From contig NZ_CP109442.1 in the NCBI RefSeq assembly GCF_036227205.1, positions 1,984,001 to 2,048,000 of the forward strand: DNA of 64,000 nucleotides, given 5' to 3'. The position numbers and the translations under genes were made by a program. Below the pieces are notes generated by a model. It was given only the letters and a program-made list of their open reading frames with translations, was not told the origin of the DNA and did no database searches. The DNA is from Amycolatopsis sp. NBC_01480 (GTDB taxonomy: Bacteria > Actinomycetota > Actinomycetes > Mycobacteriales > Pseudonocardiaceae). Positions 8,606 to 17,320 of this stretch are shown piece after piece; position 1 is the stretch's first letter, and every line of letters begins with the position of its first letter.

Positions 8606-9565
8606 TCAGATGGTGGGGTCGAGCAGGAGCTTGCCGATGGTGCCGCGCGAGCGGAGGGCTTCGTGCGCGCCGCGGGCGTCGGCCAGCGCGTACTCGCCGC
8701 CGGGGATCGCGCGGATGGCGCCACTGCCGGCCAGGTCGAACAGCTCGGTGAGCGCGGTGCCGAAGACGTTGCCGGGCAGGCGGAAGACGTGCGGCAGCCA
8801 CATGCCGGCGACCGTGGTGCTGTGGCCCAGCAGGTTGCGCAGCTCGACCGGCTTGGGCTGCTTGCGCCCGGCCATGCCGTAGAAGGCGAGGCGGCCGAAC
8901 GGCGCGAGGGCCGCCAGGCTCTGGTCTGTGCTGGTCCCGCCGACCATGTCGAGCACCACGTCGACCCGCTTGCCGCCGTTGGCCTCCAGCAGGGTCTCGG
9001 TCATGTTCTCCGCGCGGGAGTCGACGGCCACGTCGGCGCCGAGTTCGAGGGCCAGCGCGCGCTTCTCGTCGCTGCTGGCGGTCGCGATCACGCGGCCCGC
9101 ACCCCACGCCTTGGCCAGCTGCACCGCGATCGTGCCGACCCCACCGGCCGCGGCGTGCACGACCACGGACTCACCGGGGTCGAGGTGGGCGTTCTTGCGC
9201 AGCAGGATCCACGCGGTGGCGCCCTGGACCAGCATGGACAACGCGGTGAGGTCGTCGATGCCCTCGGGCAGCGGGAAGGCCATGGCTTCGGCGGACACCG
9301 CGCGCTCCGCGTACCCGCCGCCGCCGTTCAGCAGCGCGACGACGCGGCGGCCGTCCGCCGTGCGCCCGACCACCTCGCCGCCGGGGACCAGCGGCAGCCG
9401 GCTGGGCGCGAGGTAGGAGTTCTCCGCCTGGTGCGTGTCGGCGTAGTTCACGCCGATCCGCTCGACGTCGATGAGTACCTCACCGGGCCCGGCGACGGGG
9501 TCCGGCAGCTCGACGAGCTTGAGGACCTCGGGACCACCGAACTCGGTCACCTGGACTGCGCGCAT
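8606..9565 (-). CDS. Zinc-type alcohol dehydrogenase-like / NADPH:quinone reductase family protein
   Basis: This is a 319-residue medium-chain dehydrogenase/reductase without structural zinc cysteines. It opens MRAVQVTEFGGPEVLKLVEL (GroES-like domain), has GVNYADTHQ in the catalytic region and the nucleotide-binding fold at VVVHAAAGGVGTIAVQLAKAWGAG. ATG 9565 is preferred over the longer start at 9601 because GAGGAAGACGAAG precedes it. It is divergent from a QsdR-like TetR gene with an inverted repeat between them, so it is probably repressed by that regulator and induced by a quinone or other electrophile. Substrate unknown. Confidence 0.9.
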   Translation of the reverse strand: MRAVQVTEFGGPEVLKLVELPDPVAGPGEVLIDVERIGVNYADTHQAENSYLAPSRLPLVPGGEVVGRTADGRRVVALLNGGGGYAERAVSAEAMAFPLPEGIDDLTALSMLVQGATAWILLRKNAHLDPGESVVVHAAAGGVGTIAVQLAKAWGAGRVIATASSDEKRALALELGADVAVDSRAENMTETLLEANGGKRVDVVLDMVGGTSTDQSLAALAPFGRLAFYGMAGRKQPKPVELRNLLGHSTTVAGMWLPHVFRLPGNVFGTALTELFDLAGSGAIRAIPGGEYALADARGAHEALRSRGTIGKLLLDPTI

Positions 9566-9593
9566 CTTCGTCTTCCTCCTCGGCCACGGCTGA

Positions 9594-9617
9594 TGAGACA
9601 CTCTGACAGATGTCTCA
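9594..9617. promoter_or_regulatory. Inverted repeat between oxidoreductase and TetR genes
   Basis: TGAGACA and TGTCTCA form perfect 7-bp arms 10 bp apart, 29 bp from the oxidoreductase start and 3 bp before the TetR start. The position fits an operator for the adjacent regulator acting on both genes. Confidence 0.55.
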
Positions 9618-9620
9618 CTG

Positions 9621-10223
9621 ATGCGACAGTACGTGATAACGTCTCAGGCCATCGACACCCCACTCTCACGCTCGCTCGCCGCCCCGCGGCCCGACGCCGT
9701 GGCCGCCTTCCGCCTGGCGCGGACCTGGTTTCTGGCCGGGCGCCGGGTGGACATGCGCGAGCTGGCCGCTTCGCTGGGCGTCAGCCGCGCGACGCTGCAC
9801 CGCTGGGTCGGCGGCCGCGATCAGCTGCTGGCGGAGATCCTCTGGGCGGAAACGGCTTCGGTGCTGGACAACGTCTCGTTCACCGGCCGCGGCGCGGCGG
9901 GCATCGCGGACGCCATCGGCGCGTTCGTGCGCACGGTGAACGCCTCCGTGCCGTTCCGCTCGTTCCTCCAGCGGGAGCCGGAGCGGGCCCTGCGCCTGCT
10001 GACCACGAAGGCGAGCCTGGTGCAGTCGCGGACCATCGGGAAACTCGCGGACCTGCTGGCCACTGAGGTCTCGGCGGGCCGCCTGACGACGCCGCTGCCG
10101 GTCGCGGACCTGGCCTACCTGCTGGTCCGCATCGGCGAGTCGTTCATCTACACCGACGTGATCACCGGCGAGGAGCCGGACGCGTCGAAGGCCCACGCCG
10201 CTGTGACCGCGCTGCTCTCGTAA
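9621..10223 (+). CDS. TetR family regulator (QsdR-like)
   Basis: The 200-residue protein has its helix-turn-helix at about residues 45-66 (VDMRELAASLGVSRATLHRWVGG). The C-terminal region FRSFLQREPERALRLLTTKASLVQSR resembles the QsdR subgroup of TetR proteins. The annotated ATG abuts the inverted repeat and has no ribosome-binding site; GTG 9633 in the same frame is an alternative. It probably represses the divergent quinone-reductase-like gene. The ligand is unknown. Confidence 0.85.
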   Translation: MRQYVITSQAIDTPLSRSLAAPRPDAVAAFRLARTWFLAGRRVDMRELAASLGVSRATLHRWVGGRDQLLAEILWAETASVLDNVSFTGRGAAGIADAIGAFVRTVNASVPFRSFLQREPERALRLLTTKASLVQSRTIGKLADLLATEVSAGRLTTPLPVADLAYLLVRIGESFIYTDVITGEEPDASKAHAAVTALLS

Positions 10224-10229
10224 GCCGGC

Positions 10230-11069
10230 TTACCTGCGCGAGGCGAGCACCGCGTCGTAAAGCTCCTTTTTGGACACTCCCGCCGCCTCGGCGACCTCGG
10301 CCGCCGCGGACTTCAGGCGTTCGCCGGCGGAGACGCGGGACGAGACTTCGCCGACGAGGTCGGCAACGCTCACCGCGCGGGGCGGCGCGCCCTCCAGCAC
10401 CACGGTGATCTCGCCGCGAACGCCGTCGGCGGCCCATTCGGCCAGCGAAGCCAGCGTGCCCCGCTTGACCTCTTCGTACGTCTTGGTCAGCTCGCGGCAG
10501 ACGGCGGCCCGGCGCGTGCCGCCGAGCGCGGCGGCGGCGTCGGCCAGCGTCGAAGCCACGCGGTGGGGCGACTCGAAGAACACGGCCGTGCGCGGCTCGG
10601 AAGCCAGCGAGGCCAGCCACTTCCCGCGTTCACCCGGCTTGCGCGGCGCGAACCCCTCGAAGCAGAACCGGTCGCACGGCAGGCCGGAAAGCGCCAGCGC
10701 CGTGGTCACCGCCGACGGGCCGGGCAGGCAGGTCACCGGCAAGTCCTCGGCGACGCAGGCGGCCACCAGCCGGAAGCCCGGGTCGGACACGCTGGGCATT
10801 CCGGCATCGGTCACCAAAAGCACCGTTTCGCCCGCCCGCAAGGATTCCAGCAACTTCGGCAGGCGCGCGGTCTCGACGTCCTCGTAGAAGCTCACCACGC
10901 GGCCGGACGGCGTCACGTTCAGCGCCGAGGCCAGCGTCCGCAGCCGGCGCGTGTCCTCGGCCGCGATGACATCCGCGGTGGCCAGCGCCGTGACCAGGCG
11001 CGGCGACGCGTCGCCGGTGTCGCCCAGCGGGGTCGCGGCGAGGACGAGCCGTCCGGGCGAAGTGGTCAT
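10230..11069 (-). CDS. rsmI: 16S rRNA (cytidine(1402)-2'-O)-methyltransferase
   Basis: The 279-residue SAM-dependent methyltransferase of the tetrapyrrole-methylase fold modifies the 2'-O of C1402 in the ribosomal decoding centre. Motifs are RLVLAATPLGDTGDASPR, the AAEDTRRLRTLAS loop, LLVTDAGMPSVSDPGFRLV (SAM binding), TCLPGPSAVTTALALSGLP and FFESPHRVASTL. Length is normal. It is divergent from pmt and ends 7 bp from the TetR gene; the pmt-rsmI pairing is the same as in mycobacteria. Confidence 0.95.
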   Translation of the reverse strand: MTTSPGRLVLAATPLGDTGDASPRLVTALATADVIAAEDTRRLRTLASALNVTPSGRVVSFYEDVETARLPKLLESLRAGETVLLVTDAGMPSVSDPGFRLVAACVAEDLPVTCLPGPSAVTTALALSGLPCDRFCFEGFAPRKPGERGKWLASLASEPRTAVFFESPHRVASTLADAAAALGGTRRAAVCRELTKTYEEVKRGTLASLAEWAADGVRGEITVVLEGAPPRAVSVADLVGEVSSRVSAGERLKSAAAEVAEAAGVSKKELYDAVLASRR

Positions 11070-11118
11070 GGCGGCCAGCGTAACGACAACAGCGCCACGC
11101 CCGTCACAAGCGAGCCAC

Positions 11119-11124
11119 TAGTAT
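11119..11124 (+). promoter_or_regulatory. -10 box of a leaderless pmt transcript
   Basis: TAGTAT ends 8 nt before the GTG start of pmt, with no ribosome-binding site between, so the transcript probably begins at or next to the start codon. No convincing -35 is visible. Confidence 0.45.
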
Positions 11125-11132
11125 CGGGCCCC

Positions 11133-12701
11133 GTGACCGCACTGCTGACCCGTCCCGACGACGAGAGCGTGCGGCCGGACCCGGTCGACGCGCTCCGGCC
11201 GCCGACCGATCGCGAGGCCACCCTGCTCGGCCGCGGCATGCCGGCCGACCGGCTGCGCGGCTGGGTCGTCACGCTGGTGCTGACGCTGATCGGCGGGTTC
11301 GTCCGGCTGCAGAACCTCGGCGTCCCCACGGACCACGGCACCCCGGTCTTCGACGAAAAGCACTACGTGCCCCAGGCCGCGCAGATGCTGCGCAACGGCG
11401 GCTACGAGGACAACGCCGGCTACGAGCTGATCGTGCACCCGCCGCTGGCGAAGGACTTCATCGCGATCGGCGAATGGCTGTTCGGCTACAACGGCTGGGG
11501 CTGGCGGATCATGCCGGCGCTGGCCGGGACGCTGATCATCCTGCTCACCATCCGCATCGCGCGGCGGCTCACCCGCTCGACGCTGCTCGGCGGCATCGCG
11601 GGTGTGCTGGTGATCAGCGACGGCGTGCTGCACCTGCAATCGCGCATGGGCATGCTCGACATCTTCATCGCGCTGTTCGTGCTCGCCGCGTTCGCCTGCC
11701 TGCTCTGCGACCGCGACCAGGTCCGTCAGCGGCTCGCGGTCGCCGTGCGCGAGGGCTGGGCGACCGAGTCCCAGTGGGGCCCGAAGCTCGGCTTCCGCTG
11801 GTGGCGGTTCGCGACCGGCCTGATGATCGGCCTGACCTTCGGCGTCAAGTGGTCGGCGCTCTACTACATCGCCGCGTTCGGCCTGCTGACCGTGTTCTTC
11901 GACGTCGCGGCGAGGCGCGCGGCGGGGGTCGAGCGGCCGTGGGTCGGCACGATCCGGCGTGACGTCGCCCCGGCGCTCTGGGCGATCGTGGCCATCCCGG
12001 TGCTGATGTACCTGGCCGCGTTCTGGGCCTGGTTCGCCAGCGAGACGGCCACCGACCGGCACTACACCGAGATCAAGGACATCGCGCCCGGCCTGTTCGC
12101 CTGGGTGCCGCCCGCGCTGCGCTCGCTCGGCGACTACACGCTGAACGTGCTGCACTTCCACGAAACCCTGCTCACGCCCAAGGACAACCCGCACCCGTGG
12201 GAGTCCAAGCCGTGGACGTGGCCGATGGGCCTGCGCCCGATGCTCTACTACTACGACGGCAACGTCACCGGCTGCGGCGAGTCGCGGTGCGTCGGCGCGA
12301 CCATGCTGATCGGCACCCCGGCGATGTGGTGGGTCTCGCTGCCGATGCTCGGCTGGGGCCTGTGGCGCTCGATCTTCCGCGCCGACTGGCGGTACGCGGC
12401 GGTGCTCGTGGGCTACTTCGCCGGACTGCTGCCCTGGTTCACCAACATCGACCGGCAGATGTACTTCTTCTACGCGACGCCGATGGCGCCGTTCCTGGTG
12501 CTCGGGCTCGTGCTCGTGCTGGGGCAGATCCTCGGCAGCGCGAAGCTCGGGTTCGAACGGCGGGGCACCGGTCTGCTCGTCGTCGCCCTGTACACCGGGC
12601 TGGTGGTGGCCAACTTCGCCTGGCTGTGGCCGATCCTGAACGGCGTGCCGATCACGAACGCCCAGTGGCAGGCCGAAATGTGGCTGCCGTCCTGGCGTTG
12701 A
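11133..12701 (+). CDS. pmt: Polyprenol-phosphate-mannose: protein O-mannosyltransferase (GT39)
   Basis: The 522-residue multi-spanning membrane protein transfers mannose from polyprenyl-phosphate-mannose to Ser/Thr of secreted proteins during Sec export. The first loop carries the catalytic acidic pair in GTPVFDEKHYVPQAAQML, followed by YELIVHPPLAKDFIAIGEWLFG, GWGWRIMPALAGTL and the helix-rich remainder. GTG 11133 is the likely start because a TAGTAT -10 box sits just upstream. It is divergent from rsmI, as in mycobacteria. Length matches the actinobacterial Pmt family. Confidence 0.93.
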   Translation: MTALLTRPDDESVRPDPVDALRPPTDREATLLGRGMPADRLRGWVVTLVLTLIGGFVRLQNLGVPTDHGTPVFDEKHYVPQAAQMLRNGGYEDNAGYELIVHPPLAKDFIAIGEWLFGYNGWGWRIMPALAGTLIILLTIRIARRLTRSTLLGGIAGVLVISDGVLHLQSRMGMLDIFIALFVLAAFACLLCDRDQVRQRLAVAVREGWATESQWGPKLGFRWWRFATGLMIGLTFGVKWSALYYIAAFGLLTVFFDVAARRAAGVERPWVGTIRRDVAPALWAIVAIPVLMYLAAFWAWFASETATDRHYTEIKDIAPGLFAWVPPALRSLGDYTLNVLHFHETLLTPKDNPHPWESKPWTWPMGLRPMLYYYDGNVTGCGESRCVGATMLIGTPAMWWVSLPMLGWGLWRSIFRADWRYAAVLVGYFAGLLPWFTNIDRQMYFFYATPMAPFLVLGLVLVLGQILGSAKLGFERRGTGLLVVALYTGLVVANFAWLWPILNGVPITNAQWQAEMWLPSWR

Positions 12702-12783
12702 GTCAGCTCGCGCCGCCCGGGTCTTGCGTCCTGGCGGCACTTATCGCGCCTGCTGCTGCACCTCGGCGACACGCGGCCATTCA

Positions 12784-12835
12784 GGACTCGTGAGTGTTTA
12801 AGACGGTTCTAACCGTCTTAAACACTCACGAGTCC
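12784..12835. repeat. 3'-end palindrome, copy 3
   Basis: The arms GGACTCGTGAGTGTTTAAGA and complement are perfect around CGGTTCTAACCG. Relative to copy 2 the inner stem has changed on both sides together (ATGCC/GGCAT to AAGAC/GTCTT), so pairing is conserved. It lies between convergent pmt and the kinase gene. Confidence 0.92.
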
Positions 12836-12848
12836 TTCAGGTCCTGGC

Positions 12849-14570
12849 TCAGCGATGCGGCTGACGCGGCACGATCTGCGTCACCGGCCCATCCGCCGAC
12901 TTACCCGCCCGGCTCAGCCAGCCCTCGACCTCACGCCGGACCGCCGCGAGAGTCGGGCGGCGGCGCGGTTCCGGATCCAGGGACGCGCCGAGGATGCGGG
13001 CGTGCGCGGAACGGCGCGGCAGGTGCGTGACGGGGTCGGCGCGGGCGGCGGACATCAGGGCCGCCATCGGCGTCTCGCGGGTGCCGCGCGGGGGCTGGCC
13101 GGACAGGGCGTAGCTGACCGTGGCGGCGAGCTGCCAGGCGTCCGAGGCCGGGCTGGCCGGGGCGCCCATCGCCTGCTCCGGCGCGACGAAGTCGGGCGTG
13201 CCGATCATCATGCCGGTGGCCGTCATCTTGGAATCGCCCTGGCTGCGGGCGATGCCGAAGTCGATCAGGTGGGCCAGGCCGGCCGGGTCGAGGATCACGT
13301 TGGACGGCTTGATGTCGCGGTGCAGCACGCCCTTCTCGTGGGCGGCGACGAGCGCGCCGGCCATGGTGGCCCACAGCCGTCCGGCGGCGACGTCGTCGAG
13401 CGGGCCCTGGCCGTCGACCACCTCGGCGAGCGGGCGGCCCTCCAGGTACTCCATCACCAGCGCGAGCCCGTCCGGCTCCTCGGCCAGGTCGTACACCTTC
13501 ACGCAGTTCGGGTGGTTCACCACGGCGAGCGCGCGGGCCTCGCGCTGCATGCGCTCCTCGGTGTCGCGGTCCGGCGCGTGCGCGATCTTCAGCGCGACGG
13601 TGCGGTTCAGCTGGGTGTCGACGGCCTCCCAGACGGTGCCGAAACCACCGTGGCCGAGCCGCCGCACCCGCCGGTAACGGCTGCCGCCGGCGCCGCGCGA
13701 ACCGGGCGGCGGCGGGATCGGGCCCGGCACCGCCGCCAGTCCCATCGGGTCGGGCGCCGAAGCGAGCGCCGTTGCCGGGTACGGCCGGTTCACCGGCGGC
13801 GGGGGCTTCGGGGGCAACTGCTGGGGCGGGGGCGGCTGCTGCGCGACGGGCGGGCGCTCGGGCTCGCGCCGCGGCTCCGGCCGGTTGATCACCGACCACG
13901 GCGGCGGGCCGACCAAGCCCACCGGGATCAGGCCGAGCACGCTGAACGGCAGGAACCCGAGCCAGAAGTGCACGGCCGTGTTCGCCGACATCCCGACGCT
14001 CGCCAGCGCCATCACGACGAACGGGATCCAGAAGAACCGCGAAGGCCACTTCGGCCCGCGCCGGAACGCGGTGCGCGCCTGCAGCATCACGAACAGCAGC
14101 GAGCCGACGGGCAGCACGGTGAACGCGAGCACGTACAGGCCGTACGAAAGCTTGAGGCCCTTCGAGTAGAAGAGCGTCTCGAACACGTTGCTGCCCGCGC
14201 CGAGGTATTTCCCCTGCGAGCCGCCGATGAAGCAGAACGACTTGCTCATCGTGGAGACCTCGGCGGGCGAAAGGCCGCCGCTGCCGCCCGCGCTGATCGA
14301 GCGGAAGGTCTCGGAGATGCCGTTCGACAGCAGCCACGGCAGCAGCAGCACGGTGACAAAGCCGATCAGGCCGAAAACCGTCAGCGTGGTCGCGTCGTAG
14401 CGGTTGCCGGTGCCCTTGCGGATGATGGCCACCACCAGCGCGCCGAGCGCGGGGAACAGCGCGACGAGCGCACCGGCTGTAGTCGTCGCCCAGACCCAGT
14501 CGCCCGGGCAGAAACCCGGGCCGAACAGGGTGTGCGCGAGCGAGAGCAGCGCGCTCGCGAATCCGTTCAC
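12849..14570 (-). CDS. Membrane protein with C-terminal Ser/Thr protein kinase domain
   Basis: In this 573-residue protein, about residues 1-200 hold four or so membrane helices (such as LVALFPALGALVVAIIRKG and FVTVLLLPWLL). A proline-rich linker follows (PPPPQQLPPKPPPPVNRP), then a kinase domain at about 299-560. The glycine loop is GHGGFGTVWEA, the catalytic Lys is 328, HRDIKPSN spans 417-424, and DFG starts at Asp437 with the activation segment GTPDFVAPEQ. The common actinobacterial PknB layout has the kinase first and one helix, so the order here is reversed. GTG 14570 follows GAGGGGAACC; a longer reading lacks such a site. Convergent with pmt, divergent from the acyl-CoA synthetase gene. 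Target unknown. Confidence 0.87.
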   Translation of the reverse strand: MNGFASALLSLAHTLFGPGFCPGDWVWATTTAGALVALFPALGALVVAIIRKGTGNRYDATTLTVFGLIGFVTVLLLPWLLSNGISETFRSISAGGSGGLSPAEVSTMSKSFCFIGGSQGKYLGAGSNVFETLFYSKGLKLSYGLYVLAFTVLPVGSLLFVMLQARTAFRRGPKWPSRFFWIPFVVMALASVGMSANTAVHFWLGFLPFSVLGLIPVGLVGPPPWSVINRPEPRREPERPPVAQQPPPPQQLPPKPPPPVNRPYPATALASAPDPMGLAAVPGPIPPPPGSRGAGGSRYRRVRRLGHGGFGTVWEAVDTQLNRTVALKIAHAPDRDTEERMQREARALAVVNHPNCVKVYDLAEEPDGLALVMEYLEGRPLAEVVDGQGPLDDVAAGRLWATMAGALVAAHEKGVLHRDIKPSNVILDPAGLAHLIDFGIARSQGDSKMTATGMMIGTPDFVAPEQAMGAPASPASDAWQLAATVSYALSGQPPRGTRETPMAALMSAARADPVTHLPRRSAHARILGASLDPEPRRRPTLAAVRREVEGWLSRAGKSADGPVTQIVPRQPHR

Positions 14571-14760
14571 CGCCTGGTTCCCCTCACTGTCGGTGTAACC
14601 GTGGTACCGCTGCGCGGTGTGTTCCCCGCCGTCCAGCTTAGGACGCGCACGGGTTCCCCGGGGTTGCCGGGTCGGTTCGCCGGGGCCGCCGGCGAAACCT
14701 GCGTCACGCTGCCGGCGGGGCCATGATTGGAGCAGATCCGTCGACGAGGAGACACCGAGC

Positions 14761-16635
14761 ATGGGCGCTTACTCCGAGACTTACCGGCGCAGCCTGGCCG
14801 ACCCCGAGGGTTTCTGGCTCGACGCGGCGCGGGCGATCGACTGGGCGAAGCCGCCGACGCGGGCGCTGGACGCCTCCGGCGAGCCGTTCTACCGGTGGTT
14901 TCCCGACGGCGAGCTGAACACCGCGTACAACGCGCTCGACCGGCACGCGGACGGCGGCCGCGGCGCGCAGCCCGCGCTGATCTGGGATTCGCCGGTCACC
15001 GGGCAGAAGCGCCGCTACACCTACAGCGAGTTGCGCGACGAGGTGGCGGTGTTCGCCGGCGCGCTCACCTCGCTCGGCGTGACGCGCGGCGACCGCGTGA
15101 TCCTCTACCTGCCGATGATCCCGGAGGCGGTGATCGCGATGCTCGCCTGCGCGCGCATCGGCGCCGTGCACTCCGTCGTCTTCGGGGGCTTCGCGCCGAA
15201 GGAGCTGGCCGCGCGGATCGAGGACGCGAAGCCGAAGCTCGTGATCGCCGCTTCGTGCGGCATCGAGCCGACGCGCGTCGTCGAGTACAAGCCGATCATC
15301 GACGCCGCGCTCGCGATGACCGAGCACCAGCCCGAGCACGTGGTGGTGCTGCAGCGCGAGCAGGCGGGGGCCGAGCTGTCCGGCACCGACCTGGACTGGG
15401 ACGACCTGGTCGAGAGCGCGCAGCCGGTGGACCCGGTGCCGGTGAAGGCGACGGACCCGCTGTACATCCTCTACACGTCCGGCACCACGGGGAAGCCGAA
15501 GGGCGTGGTGCGTGACGCGGGCGGTCACGCCGTCGCGCTGGCCTGGTCGATGGGCGCGATCTACGACGTCCACGCCGGCGACGTGTGGTGGACCGCTTCG
15601 GACGTCGGCTGGGTCGTCGGGCACTCGTACATCGTGTACGCGCCGCTGCTGGTCGGCGCTACAACCGTGCTGTACGAAGGAAAACCGGTCGGCACGCCGG
15701 ACGCGGGCGCGTTCTGGCGGGTGATCTCCGAGCACGGGGTGCAGGCGCTGTTCACCGCGCCCACGGCGTTGCGCGCGGTGAAGAAGGTCGACCCGGACGC
15801 GGCGGAGCTGGAGAAGTACGACCTGACGGAGTTCCGCGCGCTGTTCCTCGCCGGCGAGCGGCTGGACCCGGAGACCTACCACTGGGCCAAGGACAAGCTC
15901 GGCACGCCGGTGATCGATCACTGGTGGCAGACCGAAACCGGCTGGCCGATCGCCGCGAACCCGCGCGGCCTGGAGCCGATGCCGGTGAAGCCCGGCTCGG
16001 CGACGAAGCCCGTGCCCGGCTGGGATGTGCGCGTCCTCGACCAGAACGGCGAGGAGCTGCCCGCCGGCCAAGAAGGCGCCATCACGCTGAAACTGCCGCT
16101 GCCGCCGGGTTCCCTGACCACCCTGTGGGGCGCGGACGACCGTTACCGCGAGGCCTACCTGTCCCGCTACCCCGGCCACTACCTGACCGGCGACTCCGGT
16201 TACCTGGACGAGGACGGCTACCTCTTTGTCATGGGCCGGACGGACGACGTGATCAACGTGGCCGGCCACCGCCTGTCAACGGGTTCGATGGAGGCGGTGC
16301 TGGCTTCGCACCCGGCCGTCGCGGAATGCGCGGTGATCGGTGTCGCCGATCAGCTGAAGGGCCAGGTGCCACGCGGTTTCGTGGTGCTGAAGGCGGGCGC
16401 GGACGTCGCGGAGGAACAGCTGCGGGAAGAGCTGGTTGCCTTGGTGCGCCGGGACATCGGCCCGGTGGCGGCGTTCCGCGAGGTGTCGGTGGTGGAGGCG
16501 TTGCCGAAGACGCGCTCGGGCAAGATCCTGCGCAAGACGATGCGCGGGATAGCGGACGGCCGGGACGAGCCGGTGCCTTCGACCATCGAGGACGTCGCGG
16601 TGCTGGACGCACTGCGGGCGGTGCTGCGCGGCTGA
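14761..16635 (+). CDS. prpE: Propionyl-CoA/acetyl-CoA synthetase, PrpE type
   Basis: The 624-residue AMP-forming acyl-CoA synthetase activates a short carboxylic acid with ATP and CoA. It has the phosphate loop ILYTSGTTGKPKGVV, WWQTETGWPIAANP and TGDSGYLDEDGYLFVMGRTDDVINVAGHRLSTG. The terminal lysine in LPKTRSGKILRKTMR is the site commonly controlled by acetylation. HWWQTETGWPI and SVVFGGFAPKELAARI fit PrpE/ACSS3-type enzymes better than canonical Acs. The ATG follows GAGGAG by 8 nt. It stands alone between the kinase and a TetR gene. Propionate is inferred, acetate possible. Confidence 0.88.
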   Translation: MGAYSETYRRSLADPEGFWLDAARAIDWAKPPTRALDASGEPFYRWFPDGELNTAYNALDRHADGGRGAQPALIWDSPVTGQKRRYTYSELRDEVAVFAGALTSLGVTRGDRVILYLPMIPEAVIAMLACARIGAVHSVVFGGFAPKELAARIEDAKPKLVIAASCGIEPTRVVEYKPIIDAALAMTEHQPEHVVVLQREQAGAELSGTDLDWDDLVESAQPVDPVPVKATDPLYILYTSGTTGKPKGVVRDAGGHAVALAWSMGAIYDVHAGDVWWTASDVGWVVGHSYIVYAPLLVGATTVLYEGKPVGTPDAGAFWRVISEHGVQALFTAPTALRAVKKVDPDAAELEKYDLTEFRALFLAGERLDPETYHWAKDKLGTPVIDHWWQTETGWPIAANPRGLEPMPVKPGSATKPVPGWDVRVLDQNGEELPAGQEGAITLKLPLPPGSLTTLWGADDRYREAYLSRYPGHYLTGDSGYLDEDGYLFVMGRTDDVINVAGHRLSTGSMEAVLASHPAVAECAVIGVADQLKGQVPRGFVVLKAGADVAEEQLREELVALVRRDIGPVAAFREVSVVEALPKTRSGKILRKTMRGIADGRDEPVPSTIEDVAVLDALRAVLRG

Positions 16636-16666
16636 TTTTCGGCTCGGGGACGGGAAATCGCCTCGG

Positions 16667-17236
16667 TCAGCACAGCTCGGTGGCCGCCCGCACCTCGCTG
16701 AGGACTTTCCGGGCGACTGCACCGAAATCGTCGCCGCCGACCGCGGCGGTCCAGCGGTCGTAGGCGAGCTCGAAGGCCAGTGCGCCCAGTTCCGCGGCCG
16801 CGCGCGCGGTCAGCTCCGGCACGCCACGGTGTTTCAGCGAGTCGCTGATTGCCGCGGTGAGGCGTAGGCCTTTCAGGGCCTCGCGTTCGCGCAGTTCCGG
16901 GTTGGCGGCGATGACCGCGCGCCGCCGGGCGGTGAATTCGCGGCGGTCGGGGGTGAAGACCTCGCGGCCGATCGTGTCCATGGCCAAGGCCAGCGCTTCG
17001 AGCGGGGTGGCGTCGGCCGGGGCGTCGACGATCTCGTCGATCAGCTGCCCGGACAGGGCGGTCCCGCCGAAGAGCACCTCGCGCTTGTCCGGGAAGTGCC
17101 GGAAGAACGTGCTTTTCGTCAGGCCCGCCCGCTCGGCGATCTGGATCACCGTGGTCGCCTCGTAGCCCCGCTCCTCGAACAGGTCGAGGGCGGCGACGGC
17201 GAGTCGCCCCGGTGCGTCGGGTTCCCAGCGGGCCAT
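16667..17236 (-). CDS. TetR family transcriptional regulator
   Basis: The 189-residue protein has an N-terminal DNA-binding domain with LFEERGYEATTVIQIAERAGLTKSTFFRHFPDKREVLFGG (about residues 18-57), an archetypal TetR helix-turn-helix. ATG 17236 is chosen because the preceding frame is merely open. It is divergent from a quinone-oxidoreductase-like gene, with a large inverted repeat in the 84-bp gap. It probably represses both genes. Confidence 0.9.
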   Translation of the reverse strand: MARWEPDAPGRLAVAALDLFEERGYEATTVIQIAERAGLTKSTFFRHFPDKREVLFGGTALSGQLIDEIVDAPADATPLEALALAMDTIGREVFTPDRREFTARRRAVIAANPELREREALKGLRLTAAISDSLKHRGVPELTARAAAELGALAFELAYDRWTAAVGGDDFGAVARKVLSEVRAATELC

Positions 17237-17250
17237 GTCAGCCAGTGTAC

Positions 17251-17294
17251 GGGACTTGGTCCCGTCCTTGGGTGTACGGTGACAGGACCAAGTC
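17251..17294. promoter_or_regulatory. Divergent TetR/oxidoreductase operator pair
   Basis: GACTTGGTCC (17253-17262) and its exact complement GGACCAAGTC (17285-17294) form 10-bp arms 22 bp apart. The first is itself centred in the short palindrome GGGAC-TTG-GTCCC (17251-17263). Two TetR dimers could bind here between the divergent starts. Confidence 0.6.
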
Positions 17295-17320
17295 TCATCA
17301 CTGTCCGTGGAGGTCCACAC

